Below, piece by piece: positions 41,610 to 50,889 of a stretch of DNA of 64,000 nt (positions are counted from its first letter, which is position 1; each line of letters starts with the position of its first letter). A program made the translations under genes and the position numbers. The notes below the pieces were generated by a model. The model searched no databases, had not been told where the DNA came from, and saw only the letters and a list, made by a program, of their open reading frames with translations. This DNA is from PALSA-1004 sp041483135 (GTDB lineage Bacteria; Pseudomonadota; Gammaproteobacteria; Burkholderiales; SG8-41). The stretch covers positions 1-64,000 of the forward strand of contig JBGPFE010000015.1 of NCBI GenBank assembly GCA_041483135.1, read 5' to 3'.

Positions 41610-43187
41610 ATGAAAAACAGGATAGCCCGTGCCGCGACCCGTCTCATGTGCAGTATCGGCGGCGCGTTCATGCTCGCCGCAACGGCCTCTCCGGCGGACT
41701 TGTCCATCGGGATCAGCTCCGACGTCACTTCGCTCGATCCGCAGTATGTCGCCATTCAGCCGAACGTTACCATAGGCTGGCACGTGTTCGATGCGCTGAC
41801 GCGCGTCGACGAGCACGCGCGCCTGATCCCCGGCATCGCCACGTCATGGCGCGCGGTTGATCCGACGACGTGGGAATTCAAACTGCGCAAAGGCATCAAG
41901 TTTCACGATGGCTCCGAGCTCACCGCCGAAGACGTGGCGTTTTCGCTCGAGCGCGCCCTGTCCATCGCCGGCAGCCCGGGCGGCTTCGCGGTATACGTGA
42001 AACGCATCGTCGCCAAGCAGATCATCGATCCCTACACGCTGCGCCTGAAGACCGCAACGCCCTATGGCGCGATGCCGCAGGACCTCAACTCAATCATGAT
42101 TGTTTCCAAGAAGGCTGCGTCGAATGCGACATCGGCGGATTTCGACAGCGGCCGCACAATGATCGGCAGCGGCCCCTACAAGTTCGTGCGCTGGGCGCGC
42201 GGCGACCGCGTCGAGCTTGCGCGCTTCGACGCCTACTGGGACAAGCGGCCGGTGTGGGACAAGGTCACGTTTCGCATGATGTCGAACGATCCGGCGCGCA
42301 CCGCCGCTCTGCTGGCGGGCGACGTCGACGTCATCGAAAACGTGCCGCCCTCCGATCTCGTGCGGCTGCGCGGCGATGCCAATCTGCGGCTCGAGCAAAC
42401 GGTCTCGTGGCGCACGATCTTTTTCCAGCTCGACCAGTACCGCAAACAACCGCCGTTCGTGACGGATCTCGAGGGCAAGCCGCTCGCCAGAAACCCGTTC
42501 ATGGATGTGCGCGTGCGGCGCGCAATGTCGAAAGCGATCAATCGCAAGGCGCTCGTGGAGCGCGCCATGGAAAACGTCGCAGTGCCGGCTTCGAACGTGG
42601 TGGCACCGCAGATTTTCGGCCACAACTCAGACGTAAAACCGGAAGCCTACGATCCGGACGGCGCGAAAAAACTGCTCGCGGAGGCCGGTTATCCCAATGG
42701 CTTCGCGATGACCATGTCGGCGCCGAACGATCGCTATATCAACGACGACCAGGTGGCGCAGGCGGTGGCGCAAATGCTCTCGCGCATCGGCATCCGCTGC
42801 GGCGTCGAAGCAATGCCCTTCAATGTCTACCTGACGAAAGCACGCGATCAGCAGTTCAGCTTCGCGATGCTCGGCTGGGGCTCGTTCGCGGGCGATCTTG
42901 CGCTGCGGGCGCTGCTGGTCACCGTCAATCCCGACAAAGGCTATGGCGCGTGGAACTGGGGGCGGTATTCGAATCCGAAACTCGATCAACTCGTCGAGCA
43001 GGCGCTCGACACGGTCGACGAGAAAAAACGCGAGGCGCTCGCGCGCGAAGCCAATGCGGTGGCCGCCAAGGATGTCGCCGTCATCCCGCTGTATCACCAG
43101 ATCGTGACGTGGGCGATGAAAAAGAATATCGTCTTCGAGGCGCGCACCGATGAACGCTCGCAAGCCCAGTATTTCCGACCGAAATGA
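41610..43187 (+). CDS. ABC transporter oligopeptide/dipeptide-type substrate-binding protein
   Basis: 525 residues with an AGGAG site and a signal peptide to about residue 28 (LAATASPADLS). It is a family 5 solute-binding protein: GISSDVTSLDPQYVAIQPN, WEFKLRKGIKFHDGSELTA, GSGPYKFVRWARGDRVEL, RRAMSKAINRKALVERAM are typical segments. Such proteins bind peptides, nickel complexes or opines. No dpp/opp permease or ATPase genes are nearby, so its transporter partner is elsewhere or missing. Confidence 0.92.
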   Translation: MKNRIARAATRLMCSIGGAFMLAATASPADLSIGISSDVTSLDPQYVAIQPNVTIGWHVFDALTRVDEHARLIPGIATSWRAVDPTTWEFKLRKGIKFHDGSELTAEDVAFSLERALSIAGSPGGFAVYVKRIVAKQIIDPYTLRLKTATPYGAMPQDLNSIMIVSKKAASNATSADFDSGRTMIGSGPYKFVRWARGDRVELARFDAYWDKRPVWDKVTFRMMSNDPARTAALLAGDVDVIENVPPSDLVRLRGDANLRLEQTVSWRTIFFQLDQYRKQPPFVTDLEGKPLARNPFMDVRVRRAMSKAINRKALVERAMENVAVPASNVVAPQIFGHNSDVKPEAYDPDGAKKLLAEAGYPNGFAMTMSAPNDRYINDDQVAQAVAQMLSRIGIRCGVEAMPFNVYLTKARDQQFSFAMLGWGSFAGDLALRALLVTVNPDKGYGAWNWGRYSNPKLDQLVEQALDTVDEKKREALAREANAVAAKDVAVIPLYHQIVTWAMKKNIVFEARTDERSQAQYFRPK

Positions 43188-43331
43188 GCGTATCGGGGCG
43201 GGACTTTTCGAACGCGGTGGTATTGAATCGGGAGAGAGCCGGGTCCGTCCGGTGTGACGTTCGGGCGGCGTACTGTTGATGCTGCATGCGTCGTTTGAGG
43301 CTGAGTGGCCGCAAAAACCTTGGGAGACGGA

Positions 43332-44072
43332 ATGAATCACCGACAAAAACGTGGTCTTGCCGTGTTAAGCCTGGTCATTGCACCCCTTCTCCTGGCGGGG
43401 CTCGAAACGTTTCATCCCGCGCATTTCACCGCCAATCCGGGGATGACCAGCTTTCTTCTACAACCCCAACCCAGCGATCTGCATTACGAGGCGATCAAGT
43501 ATTTCGGGCCGGAGTGGTGGTTTCTTATGCACATGGTTCAGACCCCGCTGGTAGTGCTCGTCTCCCTGGGGCTTCTTCTCATCACGGATGTTATCGTGGT
43601 TGGCGAGGGAGCGCGCTTTACGCCGCTCGCGTGGATTTCCCGGGTCGCGACCGTCATATTCATGACCTACTACACGGTTCTGGACAGTATCGGCGGCATC
43701 GGGCTCGGCCGTGAGCTATTGGCGCTGAACAGCATGCACGAATCCGGGGCGCTGACCGCCCCACAGGTGGAAACGATCCGCTTCTTCCTCGATCAGATGT
43801 GGGTGGATCCGTGGGTGGGCGGAGTCGGCTCCTTCATAAGTCTCACCGGATCCTGGGCGGTGTTTGTCGCTGCCGTGTGCGCCGGGGGCTATCTGCTGCT
43901 GAACCGGAAGGCGTCCTGGCTGGTATTCATATTGCTAATCGCCTTCGGTTGGGAGTTGCAAGTCGCGCATGCGAGTTACCATGGTCCCTGGGCTTTCACC
44001 TTCCTTGCGCTTGCATCGGCGCTTCTCCTCTCCCGGCAAGACCCGCTATCAAGAGAAGCCGTGAAGTCATGA
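43332..44072 (+). CDS. Multi-pass membrane protein, unknown function
   Basis: 246 residues from ATG 43332 after GGGAGACGGA. Hydrophobic segments at about residues 8-24, 66-90, 101-121, 164-190, 196-213 and 218-236. Between the first two lies HPAHFTANPGMTSFLLQPQ, and PEWWFLMHMVQTPLVVLVS opens the second. No recognised family and no catalytic motif; the repeated His and Trp in loops are visible but unexplained. It is on the same strand as the binding protein but separated by 144 bases. Confidence 0.65.
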   Translation: MNHRQKRGLAVLSLVIAPLLLAGLETFHPAHFTANPGMTSFLLQPQPSDLHYEAIKYFGPEWWFLMHMVQTPLVVLVSLGLLLITDVIVVGEGARFTPLAWISRVATVIFMTYYTVLDSIGGIGLGRELLALNSMHESGALTAPQVETIRFFLDQMWVDPWVGGVGSFISLTGSWAVFVAAVCAGGYLLLNRKASWLVFILLIAFGWELQVAHASYHGPWAFTFLALASALLLSRQDPLSREAVKS

Positions 44073-44156
44073 GTGCGTGAGGCCGTGAGTCAAGCGAGGA
44101 TTTCCTTTGCCATTGCATGCTCTCCCGCCCTCCCGTTCCTGCATCCTGGGTTTTCT

Positions 44157-45173
44157 TCAGCGCCGCTGTTTCAGATACTCCACGTTCACGCAGTTGGCGA
44201 GTTTGCCGTCGCGCAGATAGTAATACGCCGTCTCGATCGCTTTGCGCCGCAGGTCCGCGAACGCGTCCGGGCTGAAAAACCCCGCGTGCGGGTTCAGCAG
44301 CATCCGTCCCCGCATCCACGGCTCGTTCGCGTGCCACGCCGCGACCAGCGGATCGTTGAGCGTGGCCGGTTCGTTGGGCAACACATCGAGACCGACGGCT
44401 GCGAGCCTCCCGCTTGTGAGCCCCTCGAGCAGCGCAGCCGTATCGCAGATCGGTCCGCGCGCCGTATTGATGAGGTATGCCCCCGGTTTCATCGCGGCGA
44501 TCGCCGCAGCATTGATCATCGCGCGCGTCTCGCCGGTGAGCGGGGCGTGGATGGTCACGACGTCGGCGAGTCCGAGTAACTCGGCAAGCGTGCGCGCCCG
44601 GGTAAATCCGAACGCCAGCTCGGCCCCGTTCGGGAGGAAGGGATCGTAGAATGCGACTTGCATCCCGAATGCCCGCGCACGCAGCGCGGCCGCAGTACCG
44701 ATGCGGCCGAGACCGATCACGCCAAAGCACGCGCCGCGCAGGCGGCGCGCGGTGACGTTGTGCACGTGCGTCCATCCGCCTTTGAGGTCGGCGTGCAGCG
44801 CCGCATCGCATGCCGCGGTGCCCCGCGCAAAGGTCAGCATCATCGCAATCGCCGTATCGGCAACTTCGGTAGTGCCGTAGTCGGGCACGTTGCATACCGC
44901 GATGCCGACATCGCCGCACGCCTTGAGATCGACGATGTCGAAGCCGACGCCATTGCGCACCACGATGCGCGTGCGCTTGAGGTGCGGGATTGCCGCGGCA
45001 TCGATGGGGACGCGTGCGGTGATGATGCCGTCGCAGGCCTCCCACGCGCTCAGTTCTATCGCATCAAAGCGAAGTTTTTGCGGGTTGAGCAGGACGACGT
45101 CGGCACCGGTCACCTCGCGTTCGATGTCGAGCTGCGCGGACCGGCTGTCCGAAAAAAGTATGGTTAATGGCAC
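44157..45173 (-). CDS. D-2-hydroxyacid dehydrogenase (CtBP-like)
   Basis: 338 residues from GTG 45173. NAD-binding CFGVIGLGRIGTAAALRARA, catalytic Arg in LINTARGPICDTAALLE, Glu in LPNEPATLN and His in LNPHAGFFSPDAF. The C-terminal HAGFFS replaces the more common HIGS/HTA, as in CtBP/phosphonate-dehydrogenase-like subgroups. N-terminal half: RNGVGFDIVDLKACGDVGIA. Cytoplasmic; it reduces a 2-oxoacid or oxidises a D-hydroxyacid. Single gene. Confidence 0.88.
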   Translation of the reverse strand: MPLTILFSDSRSAQLDIEREVTGADVVLLNPQKLRFDAIELSAWEACDGIITARVPIDAAAIPHLKRTRIVVRNGVGFDIVDLKACGDVGIAVCNVPDYGTTEVADTAIAMMLTFARGTAACDAALHADLKGGWTHVHNVTARRLRGACFGVIGLGRIGTAAALRARAFGMQVAFYDPFLPNGAELAFGFTRARTLAELLGLADVVTIHAPLTGETRAMINAAAIAAMKPGAYLINTARGPICDTAALLEGLTSGRLAAVGLDVLPNEPATLNDPLVAAWHANEPWMRGRMLLNPHAGFFSPDAFADLRRKAIETAYYYLRDGKLANCVNVEYLKQRR

Positions 45174-45322
45174 ATGGATTCCGGGATCGGGTCTTGGAAC
45201 ATCGGTTTCCCTGCCTGCCTGCTGCCCGTGTTCTCTGTGGCGAATAGTAAAGGATGAAGGCGGAGGGGTGAAGAAAATTCCTGGCGGCGTTTATCTACGC
45301 CCATCGGTAGCCTGAAATACCA

Positions 45323-46162
45323 TCAGTCCCACGCCGGCGCCCGCCCTGCCGGATTCGCGATCCTGCCGTCGGGCCGTTTGAGCGCGAAGATTCTTTTCAT
45401 CTCGTCGCCGGTCAGCGAGAAATCGAAGACATCCAGGCTCTCGGCCATATGCCGGGAGTTCGAGGAGCGCGGAATAGGGGCGATGTTTCCCTGCTGCACG
45501 AGCCAGCGCAGCGCCACCTGGGCGATGGTCTTGCCCTTGTTGCGCGCGATCTCGCCGAGCACCGGGTCGTTGAACACGCGCCCGCGGCCGAGCGGGCAGT
45601 AGGCCATGAAGATGAGCCCCGCCTTGCGGCAGAACGCGAGCACCTTCGATTGATCGAGATACGGGTGATACTCGGCCTGCAGCACCACGAGCGGCTCCGG
45701 GCACAGCTGCATCGCTTCCCTGGTGAGCGCGATGTTGAAATTCGCGACGCCGACATGGCGCGTTTTGCGTTCGCGCTTCACCTTCGCGAGTGCGTCCATG
45801 GTTTCCGCGAGCGGAATCTTCTCCGGGCTCGGCCAGTGCACGAGCAGCAGGTCCACGTAATCGACCTGCAGGCGTTCCAGGCTCTCGTCCACCGAGCGCG
45901 CGAAGTCGGCGGCGCGCAGGTATTCGTGAGAGACCTTGGTGGTCAGGAAAATGTCTTGGCGCGGCACGTCCGACAGGCGCATGCCTTCGCCGACGCCTTG
46001 CTCGGTCCCGTATTTCCACGCCGTGTCGAGGTGGCGATAGCCGAGCTTCAGCGCGGTCGCGACGATCTCGCCGCAATTTCCCAATTGTGACGTACCGAAA
46101 CCGATGACCGGAATTTCCGCGCCGTGCGCGGACAGCTTGGGCATGGCCAGCGTATTCATCAT
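45323..46162 (-). CDS. Aldo/keto reductase
   Basis: 279 residues from ATG 46162. A TIM-barrel NADPH-dependent reductase with the catalytic tetrad visible: Asp and Tyr in HLDTAWKYGTEQG, Lys in LTTKVSHEY and His in LLLVHWPSPE. Cofactor-binding end RSSNSRHMAESLDVFDF. Members reduce aldehydes, ketones or 2,5-diketogluconate-type sugars. The upstream sequence is an intergenic repeat (GGCGAATAGTAAAGGATGAA), so the start is not confirmed by a ribosome-binding site. Confidence 0.9.
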   Translation of the reverse strand: MMNTLAMPKLSAHGAEIPVIGFGTSQLGNCGEIVATALKLGYRHLDTAWKYGTEQGVGEGMRLSDVPRQDIFLTTKVSHEYLRAADFARSVDESLERLQVDYVDLLLVHWPSPEKIPLAETMDALAKVKRERKTRHVGVANFNIALTREAMQLCPEPLVVLQAEYHPYLDQSKVLAFCRKAGLIFMAYCPLGRGRVFNDPVLGEIARNKGKTIAQVALRWLVQQGNIAPIPRSSNSRHMAESLDVFDFSLTGDEMKRIFALKRPDGRIANPAGRAPAWD

Positions 46163-46232
46163 GGCGAATAGTAAAGGATGAAGGCGGAAAGAAGAAGGAT
46201 GACAGTTTGACCCGTCGTCCGTCATCCTGTGA

Positions 46233-47222
46233 TCACTGCATCGGTATGCCCGCCTCTTTTGCCGCTTTCCGGTAGCGCTCGATCTCCCGGGGCAGAAGGT
46301 CGGCCAACTGCGCCAGGGTGAGCGGCCACGGCTCGGCGCCTTCGTTGTCCAGGAATTTCCTCATGTCGGTGCTGGCGAGTATCTTGTTGACCGCGGCATT
46401 GATGAAGTTGAGCCGGTCGGCCGGCACCCCCGCCGGCGCGAATATCCCCCACCACAGCACGTAGGTGTATCCCGGCACGCCTGACTGCGCGATGGCCGGC
46501 AGTCCCGGCAAAAGCGGCGAAGGCTCGGCGCTGCTCACCGCAAGCGCGCGTATTCTGCCGGCCTTCAATTGCGGATTGACCGCCGCCGCACTCGCGATCA
46601 CGATCTCGACTTCTCCCGCGGCGAGGGCGGTAACCGCCGGCGCGATGCCCTTGTATGGGACGTGTGTGAGCTTGATGCCGGCCGCGGCCGCGAACAGCGC
46701 GCCGGAGAAGTGGTTGTTGCCGCCCGCTCCTGATGACGAGTAGTTGAGCTTCCCGGGATTTTTTTTCGCGAGCGCGACGAGCTCCTTCACGGATTTCGCC
46801 GGTACCGACGGGTGAATCACGAGGATCATCGGCGCGCGCGCGATCATCGCGGCCGGCACGATCGCTTTTGCCGGATCGAAGGGCAGCTTCTCCCGCACGG
46901 CGGCGGTCGCGGGATACGAAGAGGTATGCCCGAGCAGCGTGTGGCCGTCGGGCTCGGCACGGGTGGCGATCTCGGTGCCGATCATGCCGCTCGCGCCGGG
47001 GCGGTTGTCGATGACCACGTTCTTGCCCCACATCTCCGCGAGCTTCTGGGCGACCGCGCGGGACATGATGTCGATCGAACCGCCCGCCGTGTAGGGAACG
47101 ATGATCTGGACGTTTCTGGACGGATAAGCGGACTGCGCGAGCGCCTGCGGCGCTGCGCATCCCCATGCCAGGGCGCAAAGCACAGGCATAACCGCACCCA
47201 AGCGGGATCGCGTCGTTTGCAT
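46233..47222 (-). CDS. Bug/TctC-family periplasmic substrate-binding protein
   Basis: 329 residues. Signal peptide to about residue 30 (PQALAQSAYP). Bug motifs: YPSRNVQIIVPYTAGGSID, VVIDNRPGASGMIGTEIA, EPDGHTLLGHT, HVPYKGIAPAVT, LPAIAQSGVPGYTY. It begins 200 bases away from a DUF4124 gene and is separated from it by a strong palindrome. Ligand unknown; no permease adjacent. Confidence 0.93.
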   Translation of the reverse strand: MQTTRSRLGAVMPVLCALAWGCAAPQALAQSAYPSRNVQIIVPYTAGGSIDIMSRAVAQKLAEMWGKNVVIDNRPGASGMIGTEIATRAEPDGHTLLGHTSSYPATAAVREKLPFDPAKAIVPAAMIARAPMILVIHPSVPAKSVKELVALAKKNPGKLNYSSSGAGGNNHFSGALFAAAAGIKLTHVPYKGIAPAVTALAAGEVEIVIASAAAVNPQLKAGRIRALAVSSAEPSPLLPGLPAIAQSGVPGYTYVLWWGIFAPAGVPADRLNFINAAVNKILASTDMRKFLDNEGAEPWPLTLAQLADLLPREIERYRKAAKEAGIPMQ

Positions 47223-47355
47223 TGTTTTTCCTCCATTCGCAAGATGGGCCGCTTGTCCGCGGCCGCATTTCGTTTAGACGCCAACGGTCCGAAAATCCGG
47301 TGCGCGTCCTGAGCGGCGGCGTCAACTTCCGGGCAGGCCATGGATGGCCGGAAAC

Positions 47356-47386
47356 AGGGCAAATGGGGTCAGACCCCATTTGCCCT
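47356..47386 (-). terminator. Perfect 15-bp palindrome (GGGTC-A-GACCC core)
   Basis: AGGGCAAATGGGGTC-A-GACCCCATTTGCCCT: each half 15 bases, perfect. It lies 41 bases after the minus-strand DUF4124 stop and may terminate it. Same core as 4700-4718. Confidence 0.6.
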
Positions 47387-47426
47387 TGCCGTCACCCATC
47401 ACCGAATCTGCAGAGCAAGTCTTGCG

Positions 47427-47927
47427 CTACCTCGTCGGGAATCCCCGGCTCATTGAAGCCGTGTGGAGCGGGCGGGCGGGAAACGTACCGGCATTTCGCG
47501 GTCGATTGCGGAACGGGATGACCGCCACCGCCGGTATGTACGGGTAATAGCCACTGTAGATCCCGCAATTGATACCCCGGTTGTCCAGGCACGGGTCGGC
47601 CGGTGGCGCGGCGGTTGCATACTGCCTCGACTGGCGCTCGGCCTCGAGCTGGCGCTCGAGATCGCGGACTCTCTCGGCAAGCGAGTTGAGTCTTTGCTGT
47701 TGTAAGGCGGCGACTGCGTCGGTGAGCGGCTTGTCCGGCGTGTAGACGGAAATCGTGTTCTCGACGAGCCCCAGCTTTTTCGCGGCTTTGGGATCGGCGG
47801 GCGGCTGGTTCGAGTAATTGGTTACGCCGTGCCCGTCCACCCACTTATATAGCTGCGCGGACGCAGGGGCCGTCGCGAGGATCGCGGCGAGGACAAGCGG
47901 CAGCCGGATGAGCATGCGCGGTTTCAT
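47427..47927 (-). CDS. DUF4124 domain-containing secreted protein
   Basis: 166 residues from ATG 47927; an in-frame start further upstream has no signal peptide. Signal peptide to about residue 24 (TAPASAQLYKW). DUF4124 start LYKWVDGHGVTNYSNQPP, a small beta domain often found in envelope proteins. Then a coiled coil (ALQQQRLNSLAERVRDLERQ) and a tail with DPCLDNRGINCG and aromatic residues. Periplasmic; function unknown. Confidence 0.85.
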   Translation of the reverse strand: MKPRMLIRLPLVLAAILATAPASAQLYKWVDGHGVTNYSNQPPADPKAAKKLGLVENTISVYTPDKPLTDAVAALQQQRLNSLAERVRDLERQLEAERQSRQYATAAPPADPCLDNRGINCGIYSGYYPYIPAVAVIPFRNRPRNAGTFPARPLHTASMSRGFPTR

Positions 47928-48071
47928 ATCTGACGGACGCTCTTGCGTTTGCCTATTATCAAACTCGCGTGGGTGTATGGCAACGAAGACAGGATTCGGG
48001 ACCGGGAGCCCGCAGGCAGGCTTCAGATCAATCGCTCCGGTCACGTTTACGTACCGCAATCCATGGGCGGA

Positions 48072-48611
48072 TCAGCGGCCGTGCTCTGCGGGCTCCGCAT
48101 GAGCGGCGGGGAAGGAGCGGTGCACGTAATCGATGAAAACCTGCGGCTCCGCCGGCGTGATGACGACGGTGCGCCTCGGCATGACCAGCACGACCGAGCA
48201 GGTCAGGTCGGTGGCGAAGAGCCGATGGCGGCCGAGCGCCTTGCTCCAGAAAAGCCCGGTGAACGAGTAAAGTCCGCCGTTGCCGAAAGCTCGGAGCGAG
48301 CCCTTGCACGCCGCAGGTTCGTGCCAGAGTCTGCTCAAGCCGTCGAGCGGGATACGGGTGGAGAAGAGCAGACGCCGGACGTAAAGATCGTTGCCCCCGA
48401 TCGCGTAGCCGGTGACGACGAAGAGCAGGCTCACCAGCAAAATCGCCGGGAATACGAAGGCAACGCCCACGCCGAACGCGTGCGTGAACCCGGCGACAGC
48501 CGGGGCCGCGCGATAGGCAAAGAATCCGCCGGCCAACAGAATCAGCGTGCCCAGCGCCGATATCAGCTTGAGACCCCTGGGCCACGCAGCGGCCGGAAAG
48601 TAGCGGCGCAC
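48072..48611 (-). CDS. Bacterial PH-domain membrane protein
   Basis: 179 residues from GTG 48611 with a GGAG site. Two membrane helices (about 15-34 and 44-68), then a soluble part resembling bacterial PH-like domains: GYAIGGNDLYVRRLLFSTRI, PLDGLSRLWHEPAACKGSLR, and VVLVMPRRTVVITPAEPQVF. Function unknown; such proteins occur in many bacteria near envelope genes. Confidence 0.7.
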   Translation of the reverse strand: MRRYFPAAAWPRGLKLISALGTLILLAGGFFAYRAAPAVAGFTHAFGVGVAFVFPAILLVSLLFVVTGYAIGGNDLYVRRLLFSTRIPLDGLSRLWHEPAACKGSLRAFGNGGLYSFTGLFWSKALGRHRLFATDLTCSVVLVMPRRTVVITPAEPQVFIDYVHRSFPAAHAEPAEHGR

Positions 48612-48643
48612 GCTGGAAACTCCGGGAGCGCAGCCCGGTTTCC

Positions 48644-49324
48644 TTATTTGCCTGGGGTCTTGCAGGTGTTGCTGTCCATGATTTCATTGGCGATCCTGGT
48701 GCTGTCGGCGTCGAGCTTGCCCCCGGCGAGGAATTGCTTGGCCGTGACGCAGGCCTGCTTTTTTGCGTCCTCCGCGGAAAAAGCGAAGATGGACAGCGCA
48801 GCCAGGGCTTTTCTGAGGGGCCCGCCCGGGTAGGATTTCTTGATCATCATGTCCATCAGCTCGTTTGCCCTGTATGGGTCGCTGAAGCCGCCCAAGCTGC
48901 CGAATCCGAACACTTCGGTCTTCCCGTACAAATCGTAAGCGCGGCCTGCCGCGATGTTGCTGCTGTCGACGCCCTTTTCCAGCAGCCGCAATGCGATCTT
49001 GACTTTCTGCGCCTCGCCCGTCTCGCGAAACTCGTCCGGGGGGTCGTCACCAAGCAGGAGTGCCGCGGCATCGGCGCAGATGTCTCCGTTGCCTTTGCCG
49101 CAGACCACCTCGGTTTCGCATTTCGATTTCAGGGTCTTGAAGGTTTCGTTATTCGCGCCGCGCGGCTTCTCGGCCGCAGGCTCACGTGCGGCCCAGGGCG
49201 CGACCATGGGCCCGCCGCCGGGCGGCGAGGTAGACTCCCCGTCGCAATAAGCGAGCGAGGGAGCAAGGCAGAGTACCGCCAGGGCAACAGGAATAAAACG
49301 CGAGAAAGCTATTTTTGTGCGCAT
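48644..49324 (-). CDS. Secreted hypothetical protein
   Basis: 226 residues from ATG 49324; an in-frame start at 49399 adds 25 residues without a signal. Signal peptide to about residue 26 (SLAYCDGES), with a Cys after AY that could be a non-standard lipobox. The mature part has several cysteines (SKCETEVVCGKGNGDICADA, QACVTAKQFL, SNTCKT) and helical segments with KVKIALRLLEKGVDSSNIAA, somewhat like a helical-repeat (TPR/Sel1-type) protein. No family recognised. It lies upstream of the PH-domain gene on the same strand. Confidence 0.65.
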   Translation of the reverse strand: MRTKIAFSRFIPVALAVLCLAPSLAYCDGESTSPPGGGPMVAPWAAREPAAEKPRGANNETFKTLKSKCETEVVCGKGNGDICADAAALLLGDDPPDEFRETGEAQKVKIALRLLEKGVDSSNIAAGRAYDLYGKTEVFGFGSLGGFSDPYRANELMDMMIKKSYPGGPLRKALAALSIFAFSAEDAKKQACVTAKQFLAGGKLDADSTRIANEIMDSNTCKTPGK

Positions 49325-49564
49325 ATTGACTCCGAAAACGCATGAAAAAAACACATTGGCATGATCATCAGGCGGGTCTTGCTTGCTTGTATTGTACATG
49401 CCATCAGGATTATGCCGTATCCCGGGCTCAAAGGGTCGGGTCTTGCAATATCAGTTTAGTGGTTGCCTTGTCGCCGTGTTCTCCGTGCCCTCTGTGGCGA
49501 ATTCTGCAGGATGAAGGCGGAAAGATGAAGGATGAAGCAAAGCCTTACCTGTGTTCATTTGCGA

Positions 49565-50758
49565 TCAGGCGATAGCACCGGCCTTGCGCAGCGCCGCGAT
49601 GTCGGCGACGCTGAAGCCAACGGACGCCAGTACCTCGTCGGTGTGCTCGCCTACCCGCGCGGGCGGGCGCTCGATCGAGGGACCGCCGTGGGCGAATATG
49701 AACGCAGCCAAGGGCACCGTCAGCGGCTTGCCGACGCCGGGCACGGCTGCGTGCCGGTGCAGCAGACCGCGGTGCTTGAGCTGCGGGTCTTGCAGCGTCT
49801 CGCGCAGCTCGCGCACGCGCGCGGCGGGAATATGTTTCGATTCCAGATAATTTTCCCACTCGTCCGCTGTCTTCTCCTTCATCTTCCGGGCGACCGTCGC
49901 GTGCTTTTCGTCGAAGCGCGCATAGCGCTCGTCGAGGCTGACACGTTCCGCCTCGGCCGGCTCGCCGATGGCCGTATAAAACCGGCGATGCTGCCGGCGG
50001 TTGGATGCCGCCAGCTGCACGAGCCCGTTTTTGGTTTCAAAGAGCGAAGACTCCGCAAAGCGCATCTTGTTGCCCGCGCGCCTGGGATTGTGCCCCGAGT
50101 GCAGATGGTCGGTGACGTGCGTAGCCTGCAGAATCAGCGCGACATCGAGCATCGCCATGTCGATGTACTGGCCCTGGCCGGTGCGCATGCACTGGTAGAG
50201 CGCAGCCGAGATGGCAAAGGCACCCGTCGTGCCGGTGGCATAGTCGATCACCGGCGCGCCGACCTTGATCGGCCCGCTCGTTTCCGTGCCGGTCGAAGCG
50301 GTGATGCCGGAAGTCGCCTGGATCGCCATGTCGTAGGCGGTCTGCACGCCGCGCGGCCCGTCCTGACCGTAGGCCGTCATCGACGCATAGATGAGCTTCG
50401 TCTTCAAGCGCGCGAGCTCTTCGTAGCCGAGGCCAAGCGCCTTGAATGCGCCAGGCCGGTAATTCTCCACCAGCACGTCCGCCCAGTCCCTGACCAGGCG
50501 TTTGAGCGCCTCACGCCCGCCCTCGGTCTTGAGGTCGAGCGCAATCGAGCGCTTGTTCGAGCCCTGGGTGAGAAAGCCCGTGCCCATGCGCGCCTTGTTG
50601 AGCGCCTTGTCGGCGCCGGTTTCGCGGCTCTGGTCCGGCTCGTTCGGGTCTTCCACCTTGATCACGTCGGCACCGAGCACCGCGAGCTGATAGGTCGCGA
50701 ACGGCCCGGCGAGCACGTGCGTGCAGTCCAGAATTTTCACCCCTTCGAATGGTCGCAT
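49565..50758 (-). CDS. CaiB/BaiF family (family III) CoA transferase
   Basis: 397 residues. Family III CoA-transferase features: FEGVKILDCTHVLAGPFATY at the N-terminus, the nucleophilic Asp region (YIDMAMLDVALILQATHVTD), NKRSIALDLKTEGGREALKR, VENYRPGAFKALGLGY and SMTAYGQDGPRG. It moves CoA between carboxylic acids (for example succinyl-CoA or formyl-CoA donors). In this acid-catabolising neighbourhood it probably activates an imported carboxylate. Single gene, minus strand. Confidence 0.92.
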   Translation of the reverse strand: MRPFEGVKILDCTHVLAGPFATYQLAVLGADVIKVEDPNEPDQSRETGADKALNKARMGTGFLTQGSNKRSIALDLKTEGGREALKRLVRDWADVLVENYRPGAFKALGLGYEELARLKTKLIYASMTAYGQDGPRGVQTAYDMAIQATSGITASTGTETSGPIKVGAPVIDYATGTTGAFAISAALYQCMRTGQGQYIDMAMLDVALILQATHVTDHLHSGHNPRRAGNKMRFAESSLFETKNGLVQLAASNRRQHRRFYTAIGEPAEAERVSLDERYARFDEKHATVARKMKEKTADEWENYLESKHIPAARVRELRETLQDPQLKHRGLLHRHAAVPGVGKPLTVPLAAFIFAHGGPSIERPPARVGEHTDEVLASVGFSVADIAALRKAGAIA

Positions 50759-50815
50759 CGTCCTGTCCCCGTCCTATACGGCTCGCAGGATAGCAGACAG
50801 CGAGAAAGACCGTGA

Positions 50816-50844
50816 GAGCGGGAGAGCGGGAGAGCGGGAGAGCG
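50816..50844. repeat. 8-bp tandem repeat (GAGCGGGA)
   Basis: Three and a half copies of GAGCGGGA. It sits inside a larger CCGTGAG...CTCACGG inverted arrangement (about 50810-50881) between a CoA transferase start and a binding-protein end. Confidence 0.7.
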
Positions 50845-50889
50845 AAGGACGGACCGTCGCTTACAATCTCACGACTCACGGTTCGAGGA

